64,000 nucleotides of DNA from Archilochus colubris (taxonomy: Eukaryota; Chordata; Aves; Apodiformes; Trochilidae), in the NCBI GenBank assembly GCA_023079485.1, contig CM041084.1, forward strand, positions 22,348,609 to 22,412,608, written 5' to 3'. The translations under genes and the position numbers were made by a program. The notes under the pieces were generated by a model, which was not told the DNA's origin, searched no databases, and saw only the letters and a program-made list of their open reading frames with translations. Shown here in pieces: positions 13,111-25,210 of this stretch; position 1 is the stretch's first letter; each line of letters starts with the position of its first letter.

Positions 13111-16100
13111 CTCCTCTTCTGCAGGGGCAGGCTGGAGGTCCAAGAAGCTGGTTGCATTCTTTAAATCTTCATGGAAATGAGAAACCCCTGTTTTTTATGT
13201 ATGATTTCATAGTTTATTTTTGTGCCAGGTGTAATCCATTTGGAGAATTTCCCAAAACTGTTGTGTCTGGATTTGGTGGTATTTTTTAAAAAATTCGTGG
13301 TACTTTTATGATTTTAAAAATAACATTTCATTCTGATTGCTTTTATCAGATAACTGGGGCAGAGGACTGAAAAAGACTAATGTTACCTGCCTGCTTCAAG
13401 ACTTAAGTGTTTTTAAGCTGACTTAAATAATTTTTTTTGACTGAGTAATCTGCTTGCCTTAGACCACCTTTGCAGAGCAGTAATTCAAGGTAAAATATTT
13501 CTTACTGTAACAGCTGTTCTATATTGGTATGGAGTTCAAAATGTATTTACAGCTGATAAATATTTCATGTGCATCTTTTAGCTTTATCCTCTAAGATTGG
13601 TCTTGGACATGGTAGTTCAGTGGGCTGTTGTTTTGGTTTTTAAAATGCTGTTAAATTTGTGAATATGATTTCTTATCAACAGGTACAATCAAAATTTGAT
13701 TCTCATTTTTATTTATCCCAGACTCCCTTCTGCTTAATTTGTGCCTAGCATGTATAATAGATACATGTTCATTTTCATTCTTCAGCATGCTATACATATT
13801 GACTACTTAGATAGGAGATCAACATAGGAATAAATAAATATATGCACATAGGCATAGGTAGTAAAGCTTATTATAATGTAGACATATAATACCTGTGAAT
13901 ACCTAGGATACCACCAGTGGCACAGACAACATTTTAAAAAAGAAGTTACTGCTTGTTAGGGTAAAAATTATTCTGCTTCTTATTTTTAATAAGCACTACC
14001 TGACACATAAAAATTATTTTGTTTGTCACAATGAAACTCTGTTTGTTTAAAAAATATGGGTAAAGAGTATGTCAGAGTGCAAATAAAAGGAGTGGAAGTT
14101 AGTATGAAAATAAGGACACTTTAATATGCTCTGTGTTTATAAGAAGAGGAAACTTCCTCATCAGCAGGAAAAGAATAAAATGCAAAGGAGTGAAGAGGCT
14201 TGGAAAGTTTTTGACATGAGGGCTCCTTTTTTCTAAACTTAGTTTTGCATTAATACTTATACTTGTTTTTTAAGTCACACTTGCAAATAACCACAGTACC
14301 GTGGATCACATCTCCCTAGGGCAAAACTCACACCAAAGCCTGGAGCTGGTGAAACTTGGGGGATGAGAGCTTGGAAATCTTACACACAATTTCTCTTGAT
14401 GCTTACAACTTCTTGAAAGCAGATTTGTCAGTCTTAGGGGAAGTCGTTTAGGCTTGGATGTCCTCGGGTGTCAAACCACCTGAATAGATCTGGTTTCACA
14501 TTTGGGTAACAGCTTTTTAAAGCATGAAATTTATTAACTGTAAGCACATATTTAATGCCCCAAGGAGATAAAACTGACCCCCTCCTCAGTATTCATACCC
14601 ATGTTTTTTTTTTTCCTTTTGTTTTCTGAAGAGATAGGCAAGGCTGAAGTTGGTTAGATTGAAACTGAAATGTAAAAGATAAACAACATTATGTCTAAGT
14701 ATGTTGGTGTGTCACAGATGCTTTGAGGAAATTATTAAGCCCAACGTATTTAAGATTCTATCTCTTTAAGTCAGGTTTTGAGCATTTCCATCCAATTTCA
14801 GTAACTAGTATGTTTTCTTTTTCTGGGCAAGAATATTTGATTTGCTTTCTGGTTTACTGCAGAAAGTTTTTTAGTTTATAAATCCCTTTAAAAATAGTTA
14901 TGCAAGTGAGGTGTCTTTCCTGGCACCTTAATTTTTTGGGGGGATAGATGAGTGCATTTTAAAAATATAGCAGGTGCACAATTTAATGACAATTATATTT
15001 AACAGCTTTAGTATGGAAAACAGATACTAAGTTGTCTGTATTTATTGTCAGTAAAGATTCTTGAAATGAACTGGGATGGTATTTGATGTATAATAGCTAT
15101 TTCCAGGAGTCAGTGATTTCACATTCGATGCATTATTATAGGGTAGCCAAATGGATTTTGTATGAGAGTGACAATTTTTGTGGATTATTAAATTATCTTT
15201 CTTACTGACATAATGGAGCCCTGAAAACAGGTGTCATGCAAGTATTTCACTGACTGGGTGTAAGTTCAACATGAATTAAAACTTACACTGTGACTGAGAA
15301 AGCTGTAAAACTTTTAGTTGTGTCCAGTGTACAGTGATTTGATTATCTAAGTATGGCCTTTTAACATGGGAAACTTTGTTATGCAGTGGGGTATCTTACA
15401 CTGTGGGAACTGCCTTTAAAACCAGTAGAATTAGCCATAGAAATATCCAGTTGAAAATGAATGCTTTCATTTCTGCTTTATAAAATAGTTGTAATCTCTG
15501 GGGCAGTTCTTTCTTCCTACTTAAATCCCCTTTGGATTTAAAATGTTGTCATGGCAGTAATTTGTAGGCAAAAGGCCATTTTGTTGCTTTAGGGTATTTC
15601 TTTGTACATTCTGTTCTTGATTGTGCAAGTCTCTTAAAAAAACCCCACAAATGACTACTAATTCATGGAGAATGTGAAACACTGCATGAGTTAAAGCATT
15701 TGACAACCTATTTGATGAAGCCACTTTTGGCAGGGATAGTCATGTGGCATTTGATGACCAGACTTCTGATAAGTGGTTCTGTTTCAGCAAAACTTGTTTG
15801 AGAAGGACATCAATATTGAATGGCTTTGGATTCTGCAAACTTCCTTCATGTCCCTTTTGTTACATTAGGTGTTTTAAAGTATTGAACTTCTGAAAGACAG
15901 CTAGGTAGTAAAGATAAGTCAGAAGCAATTTAAAAGGCTGTTTAACTCTTAATCTGATTTGAACCAAACTGAAACACTTCTTTTGATGGATTACCTTTTG
16001 CTTGTACTGGGCTTCTTTAGGACAGCGGAATAAACTATAACGTGTGACCAGTTACGTGATTTAAAGTTGGAGGATACTGAATTTAAATGTGGGCAAGCAA

Positions 16101-16578
16101 ATGAATTCTCTTTGAGTTTTGTTTTGATATTGAAAGCTCCTGCCACAAAATACAGAGTCCTCCATTGCTTTACTTGTAAGGGATGGCTGCTTAAAGTCAA
16201 TGTTTCTCATAACTCTGTTGTCCAAAGAGAACATTATCATCTGTTTTACAAATTGCCTTAAGGTCTTAATTTTCATTCGTTAAAGCATTCCATCTGGTTT
16301 TAGTGCCAGCAAGAGGCTGAAAAAAATGCACTTCTGAATGTGTTCAATACAGGAGAATCAAGTTCAGAAAATAATATTTGAAGGCCATCGTATATGGTGC
16401 ATGAAGCCAGAAGTAGATCAATACTGAGCAATCTATTTCTTACAAAATGTTTTTACTAATATAATTCAAGTGGATGTGGAATACGTAGTTCTTCATTCCC
16501 ATACAGAAGCAGGGGGATTAGCTGTCCACACAGTAATTCTTAAACCAGTTGTGTCATGATCATCAACATTATATTCAC

Positions 16579-16606
16579 ATTATATATATATATATACACA
16601 CACATA
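16579..16606. repeat. (TA)n-(CA)n compound microsatellite
   Basis: About eight TA units pass directly into about four CA units. This is a simple repeat and probably length-polymorphic. Confidence 0.9.
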
Positions 16607-16702
16607 AATACAAGGCTATCTTATCTACCAGATCTCCCATAAAACCTTAAGTTACTGCAGCTGAATAAGGGATTTTCAAAACTGTAAAGGAAACTGGGAC
16701 CC

Positions 16703-16717
16703 TTTTTTTTTTTTTTT
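16703..16717. repeat. Poly(T) tract, about 15 nt
   Basis: Uninterrupted T run in unique intron sequence. No flanking repeat body is recognised. Confidence 0.9.
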
Positions 16718-17829
16718 CTCCATGATATATTGGGAAGTGTAAAGATGTCCTATTCCTAATGGTTACCCTCCCATCTGAGAGCTAGCAAATGAAAGCTAGC
16801 AATTTGTCATGATCAACAAAACTCCCCTTGCCTCCAGCTTCACTTGGCACTGGTAGGAGGCAACAGCTGGATGCTAAATGTTTTTGTAAAACTGGTAAAC
16901 TAGAAAAGCTTCATTTCCCCTAATGGTCACTTGGAGTACAGAAATTGTGATTAGTGGGGATATGAAGGGCTTTGCTGGTCTTTTTTTAGTCTAATGGAAA
17001 AAAATCTTCCAAATTTTTCTATTTTTGGTAGAAAATATTTTGGCGTGGCAAAATATACTTGCTGCTGACAGTAATTATTTTTGCAAGGCTATTTTAGGAG
17101 TACAGTGAGCCCAAATACTTTTGGAAAAACTCTTAGTTTCCTGTGGTCTGGGAGTTGCTGCTGACTGAAGATCTGGCTCAGGTTGTATGAGAAGATAAGC
17201 CAGTAACTGTTTAATTCATTAAGTATCTTCCCTTGTCTATGTACACAAAATAAATTTCAGCAATATACAGGATAAAGAAAAAAGTTCAGAAAAAATGGAT
17301 GTCTGAAAAACTGTGTTGCTTACCCTGACTGAATTAAATATTGGTGCAGCAGTTCTTTGTAGTATATTTTAGTCTAAAGTAACTTAACAGAAGTTAAATA
17401 TACCTTCTAACACAGGATTTGCCAATATATTTTCATCTGCCTTGCTTTTTTTTTTCTTTCCAATTTTGTAAAACAATGCAGCATTCTTTTCTCTGCCAGC
17501 AGGAAGTCTGTGTATCTATTGCTTCATAAAATGAGAGCAGGTTGGGATCTTATAATAAACAGCTCCAAGTATTTATTAAATCATCTTAGATAACTGCAGG
17601 ATTCCATATTTAACACCACATGCAATTTTACATATATTAAAGTGACTGAACCAATATGTCTTATGCACATCTTGTGCTGTTTCTATGTCTCTATCCTTTC
17701 ACCCCCACATTCTCTCACTCCCCTTTCAAAATGCCCTTTGTTTCCCTCTCTCTCTGCACATCTGGTTGTCCTGCTCTTCCCCCCCTCCAGCTTGATAGTC
17801 TCATTTTAAAGCTTTGTTCCACAAAGTAC

Positions 17830-18440
17830 ATAATTAAGCAGTAAGACACGACAGGGCATGAATATTGTTGTATTAATTGAGGGGGAAGAGAGAGGGAAAC
17901 CAAAGGAAAACTACAGAGAAACAATACCAGCTGGCACTCCATGGGTATGCAATTTGGAATTCATTTAGGACAACGCTCATCCGTGGGGTGGAATTTTCAT
18001 TGGAAAGTGATGCCCAAACCCATCCACCAACTGGATGCTTTTCAGCCAGAGATCTTTGCTTTTGCATTGGGGCAGCATTACTGCCACAGCTTTTGCTTAT
18101 TAGACCTGCTCTGATCTCTGCTGCCAGCCTCTTGTAACCAGGGGGGCTCTGCAGCCAAGAACCCTATTAACTACTCTTTGGAGATAGATAGCTTCTTTTG
18201 AAGGAAGGGCTATTGCAGTGCAAGTGACATCTTTCTGCTGGAAAGGAGGTGTTAATAATACCATTCTGTAGTTAGCCAAAGTGACTGTAACATCTGTCTG
18301 GGTGCTGGTAATTGCAACAGCCATTTCCACTTGAAAATGAGTAAAGGGAATACTAATGAGTGGTTGGCAAGGGCCTGCCACTGGGAAGTCTCTGCTGGAT
18401 GGTAGTCCAAGTGGCAGGCAATAAAACTGCACCTCTGAGA
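17830..18440. promoter_or_regulatory. Candidate conserved non-coding block
   Basis: This stretch is complex and repeat-free, closer to balanced base composition than its surroundings, and holds intact-looking words such as gaatattgttgtattaattg, tatgcaatttggaattc and tcattggaaagtgatgcc. Overlapping open frames on both strands (17877-18137 plus, 18100-18432 minus) match no family I know. Conservation is an inference from texture only. Confidence 0.22.
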
Positions 18441-20269
18441 GGGAAGAAAGAGGGCAAATAAAAAATTCTGTCAGCAGAAGAGCACGTCGGTGGTAGTCAC
18501 CATGCTAAAAGCTGAAAGAACTGACCATGTGCACAGGACAATCAGCTTCACTGCTCTAAAACTGGAACTGCTCTTTATTTTTCTGTAAATGCTATAGTAT
18601 TTTAGTAATTTATGTGGTCATAAAAAGGAAAAGTAAAGGCTGTAGTCACTTTTGTGCAATTGGGTGAGATCAGACTGGAAACTTTTAAAAGAAAAATTCT
18701 GAATTAATCCCATCCCTTGTTGCACAGACATCCTCCGCTTTCGCATTTCAAATACAGTCCTGAGATGAAGTGAAGCTATAGAATATACCTGTGGATGTAT
18801 GAAGCAAGAAGGCTTCTGTATGTAAATGTCACTGAGAATTAAACACATAGTTTAACTTGATCCCATGTGTGTGAGAGCATAATAATACATTGCTGTCATA
18901 GTCTGAAATAGTACCAAGTGTTAAGGACCAAAGATACACTACTTCATGTCAGCTAATAAACTACAGAACATTGTGTGCTTTTTCAGCCTTTTATACCCTC
19001 AGCTTCCAAAAAATTTCCTCCTAGTGCTTGTCTTGAGTGCTTCAAGAAAGACAGAGAGGTTATTCAGGAAGTCACTGATTTATGGCATGACAAATTGCTT
19101 CTTCCTTCTGTACATTTGTAAGTCTGATGTAAGGCATGAATGTAGGTGATCTTGTCTGTTTTCTTGAGGGTACCTTCTTTCTGGTTATGTATGAAGTGGC
19201 AGGCAAATATTCAGCACTAAATGTAGTTGAATTGCATGGACACTGTGCAGCATGTCTGTATGTATGACTTTTGCATCCTATATGAAATTAATGTATTTGT
19301 ATATGATTAGCAAAGCTCTGGCCACTTGTTTTAATTCTGAACAGTTGTGTTTTTCTGTTTGAGAAATGAGTTTGTAATATGTGGGTTTTTCTAAAACAAA
19401 TTATGATACTGGAGCATCAGAAGCATAGTAGGACTAAAATACTTGTGGCCATTTATGCTGTTCAGAAGAAATTACAGATAAAACATTCCAGCTTCTTCTT
19501 AGTAATTATCCTGGGCCAGAATAGGAACCAGGACCCACTGTGCTTTCATGCTTTTTTTTTTCTGGCCACTGGTAAAGACAACCTTATTCTAATTTTGTAT
19601 TTAAAACAAATGTAATCCTCTTAATTTTATATTCCTATCAGCTACCTTGCTGCAAGTAGTGATTTTTGACCTTTCAGAATTCTCTACAGTATACTGATTT
19701 ATTGTGCCTTCTCTCTTGTAGGGAGAGTAATACTTCTGTCTTTTTTACCATGTCTAGGTGCTACAGATTGTGTGCTTTAGGGTACATGTGCTTTCATTTA
19801 CTATGCTGCTTTTTGTTTCTTGTGAGCTGAGCTTCATTCACTTTTGGGGTTTGTAGAGACCAATGTTTGCCATATGTAGGTACCTGCTGATGATGCTGAG
19901 AATCGAACGTGGATGTATGTGGGCAGAATGGGGATCTGCTTTGGAAGCTGTTGAAGTGATTTTGTTAATTTATTCATCCTATATTGTGTTAGAGCAACTC
20001 TGAGAGGGTTGTCTTGGTCTCTTGGGAGAATAAATAGCGGAAATCGTTGAGTCAGCATTCCAGAAAAAAAATAAAAATGAACTTAGGGTATTTCTTTTAT
20101 CCTGTTCTCCTTAAAATCTTAAAATGCAGCAAACATTGAGGAGGAAAAAAGATTTTTTGCCTTCATTTTATGGTGTTTCTACTGCCTGAGTTCTGTCGCT
20201 GCTGGTTTATAAAGTGTCTTTCTTCCTCAATTGCATCTAAATTGAGCTGGACCTTTCTGAATCACTCTA

Positions 20270-20288
20270 TTTTTTTTTTTTTTTTTTT
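20270..20288. repeat. Poly(T) tract, about 19 nt
   Basis: Uninterrupted T run. No SINE body or target duplication is visible beside it. Confidence 0.9.
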
Positions 20289-23200
20289 GAAATATTAATG
20301 TTTATTTTTTCCCCTGAAGGTTTAACTATGCCCAGAGAACTACCAAGGGAACGGATACTATGAGTTTTGACTGAAATTTTCAGAGAGAGGGAACAAGATG
20401 CATTCAGCTGGTTTTGTGGCTTTTGCTGCAAAATAAAGTTTCAGAGCCCTGTGTATAAATCTGTCTTCCAATTAAGTGTACTTAATCCTTGTGAGGCTCC
20501 TGCTGCAACTTTTGGGCTTTGCTGCAGTAGTTCCAGTTACCCCCTTAAGACCTTGTCTTTCACCAGACACAGGTGAGAATACATTGTTATCCTCACCTGT
20601 TTGAAGGAGAGTGGATCTGACATCTTAGGAGACTGCACGACTCCTTACTATTGCTAGTAGCTGAAATTCAAATTTTTGTCCTTCAGCTTCTGTTAACTTT
20701 TCTTCTCATGTCCTCCTTTCCATTCAGTGCTTTGCCAGGCAGTAACAGATGTCAATTTGATTTCTGTCATGTTTTCCATGTTTTGGTTCACCTGTTATGC
20801 ATATGTATAAGAACTGAATAATTCTACTTTATTCTTCCTTTACAGTTTTAAACACTGTATCCTATGCTTCAGGCTTCATGCCTTCACCTTTAGAATGGAA
20901 TATTAAAATATCTTTATATTTTAATGTAGTCTTGGCTTAGATCAAGAAGGTTCCTGTCCAGATTTCCCAGTGGAGACTTGCCCTGGTTTCTAACTACAGG
21001 AAAAAAGCCATTCTTGCCCTCCTTTTGTTATTTATTCCTGATGGTCATAAGAATAATTTTTTAAGCTTGCTGTGTGGCTGCACTTCATTGTTTCAGATGG
21101 TAACAACAATAGGAGCTCTTTCTGCCTGGTTCTTCCAGGTATAGTTTTCAACTAGCGTGTTTTATGTATGGCTTTTTATTTATTAAACAATAAGAGAACA
21201 TTTCTTGTTTGAGAACAATTATATTTGCTGAAATGGTCATTGTGTTCCAGTATCCTTTAGTGTGTGAAAGATTTTGGTAAGCAAGAATGATTTCAGAGAC
21301 CAGTAGTAAATAATGAAATATTGTTGGGACTGCAAAAACCTATGACAATCTATGGCACATTTCACTGCATTTGGGTGTATAACTTGAAAATAGTAATAAA
21401 TATTGAAATTCTTGAAATTAAAGATGGCAATAACAATAAAGTCAATATAAATGATCCAACTATAGAGAAATCTTACCTTCCTAGACATGAAAAACAGTGT
21501 TTTCTCATATTGCTGTTTTTGGAAGTACCAGTGCAGTGTTAACCCCAAGTTTATGGGCAACTGGTACATGGGGGTGAGATCTTTGGTGTCCTGTCCATCT
21601 CCTTCCTGGGCTGCCAAGGCTGTCCCTTAACTGCAACATTGTGAGAATGCCATGTTCTATTGTAGCAGAAAGCATAATTCATGTAAGAAAATGAGCCTAT
21701 GCAAGGCTGGGTGGGGAAAAGAAAAAGCAGAGCATGTGGAACACAGCTTTGTCCTACCTAAATAGAAGTATTTTTGGAATGAAAACTAGAATGACTTTAA
21801 TGCTCTTATTTTTTTCTTACTGTAAAGTCAGCCTCTTTTTCATGAAGGCAAAAGAATTTCAAGAAAATCTGCAATCAGTTTTCATTAAAAAAGGATTTGA
21901 CTGGAATTATTTTCTTCTTTGTGTGTGCATGTTTGTGGGGTGAAGTTGGTTGAGGTTGGCTGTGGTATATTTGGTTGGTTTTGTTTTGTTTTTTTTTTTC
22001 CCCAGCCACCAAGAAAGAACAGTAAAGTTTCAGAGTCAGTTTTCTAACAACATTGTAGAATATGCATGATTTAAAAAGAAAAAAATTAAAAAGAAAGATA
22101 AACAGTTTTCAGAAATGGTTTCAATTTAGACTGCTCTTCCCTGGGAATATGCTGCTTTTTAAGGTATTGAAGTCCCAGTGTAGATTCTTTCCAACCAATG
22201 TTAAAAACTGAAGGTCCTGCAAGTCTCCAGAATTGTGATCTGTTTCCAATGTGCATAACTTCACAGTAATGTAGTGGGCAGAAATTTATTCCTGATCTCA
22301 GCTGGTTATAAGTCTGTGCCCTGGAGCATGAAGATTGAGGTTCTTGCAATTTAAAGTCTAGCTACAGAGGCTATTAATCATTCTGTTCAATCCCTTCTTG
22401 AATGTTGCTAAGCTCTTTGTTCAATATGTTCTGAGCTATTGAACCTCACAGGTCAATTACACAGTGTTTATAAAGCTAATTCTAGATTTTGACCAAGAGT
22501 GAAAACATAACCCTCAGTGGACCAGCCAGGTATTGCTTTTAAGTCAGCTGCTGTTTCTAATGTTACATAGATGAGGAGAAAAAGCCAACAACAAACTGGT
22601 AAGATATTCAGAGATTAGAAGAGAGGGAAAGGAGGCTAAATGAAGATGCACTTTTGACATTTCTGGAATCTTCTCTGGTTGTGTTCAGGTTCACCAATGG
22701 TAATTTGGAAGTTAATGCTAACTCTTGACAGATTGTTGGTCTCCCCTGTTGAAATGGGTGGTTTACTCCAGCGGATGGATGTCTGCTACTTCTGCAGTGC
22801 TGAGATTTGAGTCCTCCCATCTGGAGTAGAGCAACATGTTTACATAGTGTGAAATTTTATTCCTCACTCCCCAAAAGGCATCTTAACATGGTGGGCCTAG
22901 ATAATGGCCTGGGACATGATTGATCTGTTTTTTCTTTTGCCTTTTCCCACTAATTTTAGTGTTAATTTCACTAGCTTAATTCTGATGATGTAATCTAAAA
23001 AGAACTCCAGAGGGAAAAAAAAAGCAAAAAAACCACACCAAAAGACCCACAAACAACTGTCCCCTACCATGTGGTTTTATATGCTGAAAATGGCAGGAAA
23101 TAATGTTACTGTTAGGATAGCTGTCAATTTATAAAGGGACATCAGCTTCCCAGCCAATTTTGCAGACTTGGGAGAAGACCATCTGGAGGACAAACGAAGC

Positions 23201-23689
23201 ATATCCAAAGATTGCAGAAGAGCATCATCGCCGGTATCATCCTCAATTAATGTAAAAGCTCAGCTGCTGAGTTGCTGCATAAGAGCCAATACAACAGCAC
23301 CTTGATTTTTCCTTGGGGAAAATTTTAATAAAACATCACCCTATTCTGGGAATGAAAATTGCCTAGCATTACAGTCATAAGCCAAAGTTATGTGTCTCTT
23401 TCTCTTCTAGGAAGTGTAGTAGCAGCTAATTTGTATTCTATAAAACGAGAACTTACTGATGAGCCTGCCAGCAGTGTAACACACAGTTCAGCATAGTGGG
23501 ATGAATAAAGCCTGGGAAGTTTTCTCTCAAAATTCAAGAAACTTCTTTTAGAAGATACTTTTCCAGCTTGAACAGGCAAATATTACATTCCTTCTTTTGA
23601 AAGGCTGGATGTTAAGCATCTGTGAATCAGTACTTCCATGTATGGGAAGGGCTGCTGTGCATTCATTTACCCTGACGGGCCTCTGCAGT

Positions 23690-23710
23690 CAGTTCCCAGG
23701 TTGGGAACTG
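23690..23710. repeat. Hairpin: 9 bp perfect arms, 3-base loop
   Basis: CAGTTCCCA (23690-23698), loop GGT, TGGGAACTG (23702-23710). Inverted repeat in intron sequence, function unknown. A similar TTCC/GGAA-centred inverted repeat occurs at 1584-1603. Confidence 0.85.
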
Positions 23711-24087
23711 GCCAGTTTCTGTTCATTCTATAGGAAAGATAACCAGACTCCCAAATGCTGCCATTTGTAGATACTAAAACATTTTACAAATTCAAGAATA
23801 ATAAGCACAGCACACTTGTAACTAAACATAGATTACTTGAGTTACTTTGTGATTTTCTAAGCGACAAATGTGTCCATTCAAGTGATTAAGAAATGATGTG
23901 TGTCACAGTTTGGTTTTTTTCTGCTAGACTCCAAACCTCACTCAGAAGTCTTCCAAGTGTGCATAAATGAGTTGGACTGAGTAGTTGAGTCCATTGTGTC
24001 CTTTCAGCTTCTCTACCAGTGGGTTACCAGGAGGCACTTTACTGCAGAGATGATCTTTTCAGCACGAAAAAGAGTCCCATGGAACTG

Positions 24088-25210
24088 CAGAATAATTCAG
24101 GTCAGAAGGACCTGACAAAGTCTCTTGTCCAAACAACTGCTGATGGCAGGGTCAGCTGTAAATTTGGACTAAGCTACTTAGAGATGGAGATTCCAGAATG
24201 TCTGTGAGTAACCTGTTACACTCCTTGACTGTCAACACGGTCATAAAGTTTCTCCTTATATCCAGTCTGAATCTTCTTTTCCAATTTATGCTTGTTGTTT
24301 CTTTCCTCCTGCCATACACAATCATAAATAACTTGTCAGTCTTCTCATAACCTCCTCATAGACACTGGGAAGCTGCTGCAAGGTTTCCCTGAAGATGTCC
24401 CTTCCCCATGCTTAGCAAAATTCAGACCCTCACAGGCCAAGTGCTGCAGTCCCTGACAATCTCTGGTGCCCTCAGCTGAACTTCTGGGTTTTATTAGTAC
24501 CTGCCTGGTACCAAATGCCCCCAAAGTGGCCTTAGCAATCTATATGTGGTCTAACGAATGCTGAGCAGAGGATGCTTCTCACTTCTCTGGCTGCAGTAGT
24601 TGTTGACACTGCTGCCAAAGTCAGAGAGGCTCTTGCATGGTTTCTTGCTCCAACATCCCCCAGGACTGTGTCTGCAGAGTTGCCACCATGCAGCCATACC
24701 CAGTGTGCAGTGGTGCAAAGAGGGGACTTGATTCCCAGGTGCTGGACTTCATGTATATCAGTCTTGTTGACCTGCATGAAGTTTCTGTCAGGCCAGTTCT
24801 CCAGCTCATCCAGGTCCTTCTCGATGGCAGCCATGACATATCAATATCCATGCCCCATCAAATGCAGACTTGGTACGTGTGCTCCATCCTGCAGGTTTTT
24901 AATAGAGACATGAAATGGACCTTGTCCCAGATGGACACCTGCAGTGGAAACCTTTTTTTAAATTATTTATTTATTTATCTAAACTTATTTTTTTAAACCT
25001 AACTAATTGTCCAGTCATTCAGAATGTAACATTTGAATACAGAAATCTGTGGAGAGTCTCAAAACCTTGCTAAAATCAGCAGCATTCACCCCTCTCATGT
25101 TGTCCAGAAATGCAGTCACTGTATCAGAGAAGGCAATTCAGTTGATCATGTGAGATCTATCCTTTCTCTGGTCATCAAGGACCTTTCTCAGCCCCTATTC
25201 CTAAGGGACT
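24088..25210 (-). mobile_element. Old, decayed CR1 LINE copy
   Basis: The 3' side begins with agaataattcaggtcagaagg and continues through a degraded CR1 3' region. Further in, ccagttctccagctcatcc and cttgctaaaatcagcagcattc correspond to CR1 reverse-transcriptase codons, the latter near motif A (KAFDT). Frames are broken by stops, and only about 100-codon pieces such as 24532-24834 remain. A T/A-rich insertion at 24952-24995 (runs of ttattta) interrupts it. The divergence shows that it is much older than the 39 kb copy. The outer boundary is approximate. Antisense to CDK14. Confidence 0.72.

Larger units (their letters stand above)
13111..17829. other. Intron sequence, no gene recognised
   Basis: AT-rich unique sequence that includes the TA/CA microsatellite and a poly(T) tract listed separately. 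A short repeated gctagc word (16782, 16795) is present. No coding recognised. Confidence 0.65.
18441..24087. other. Intron sequence, no gene recognised
   Basis: Unique sequence with one poly(T) tract and the 23690 hairpin. The 126-codon minus frame at 21237-21617 has no recognisable domain. Around 23150-23300 the texture is richer and could be a short conserved piece, but I cannot show this. Confidence 0.65.

Noticed and set aside
24572..24996. Plus and minus frames of 100-119 codons in the 24 kb region
   Set aside because: They overlap the decayed CR1, and none is an intact protein.
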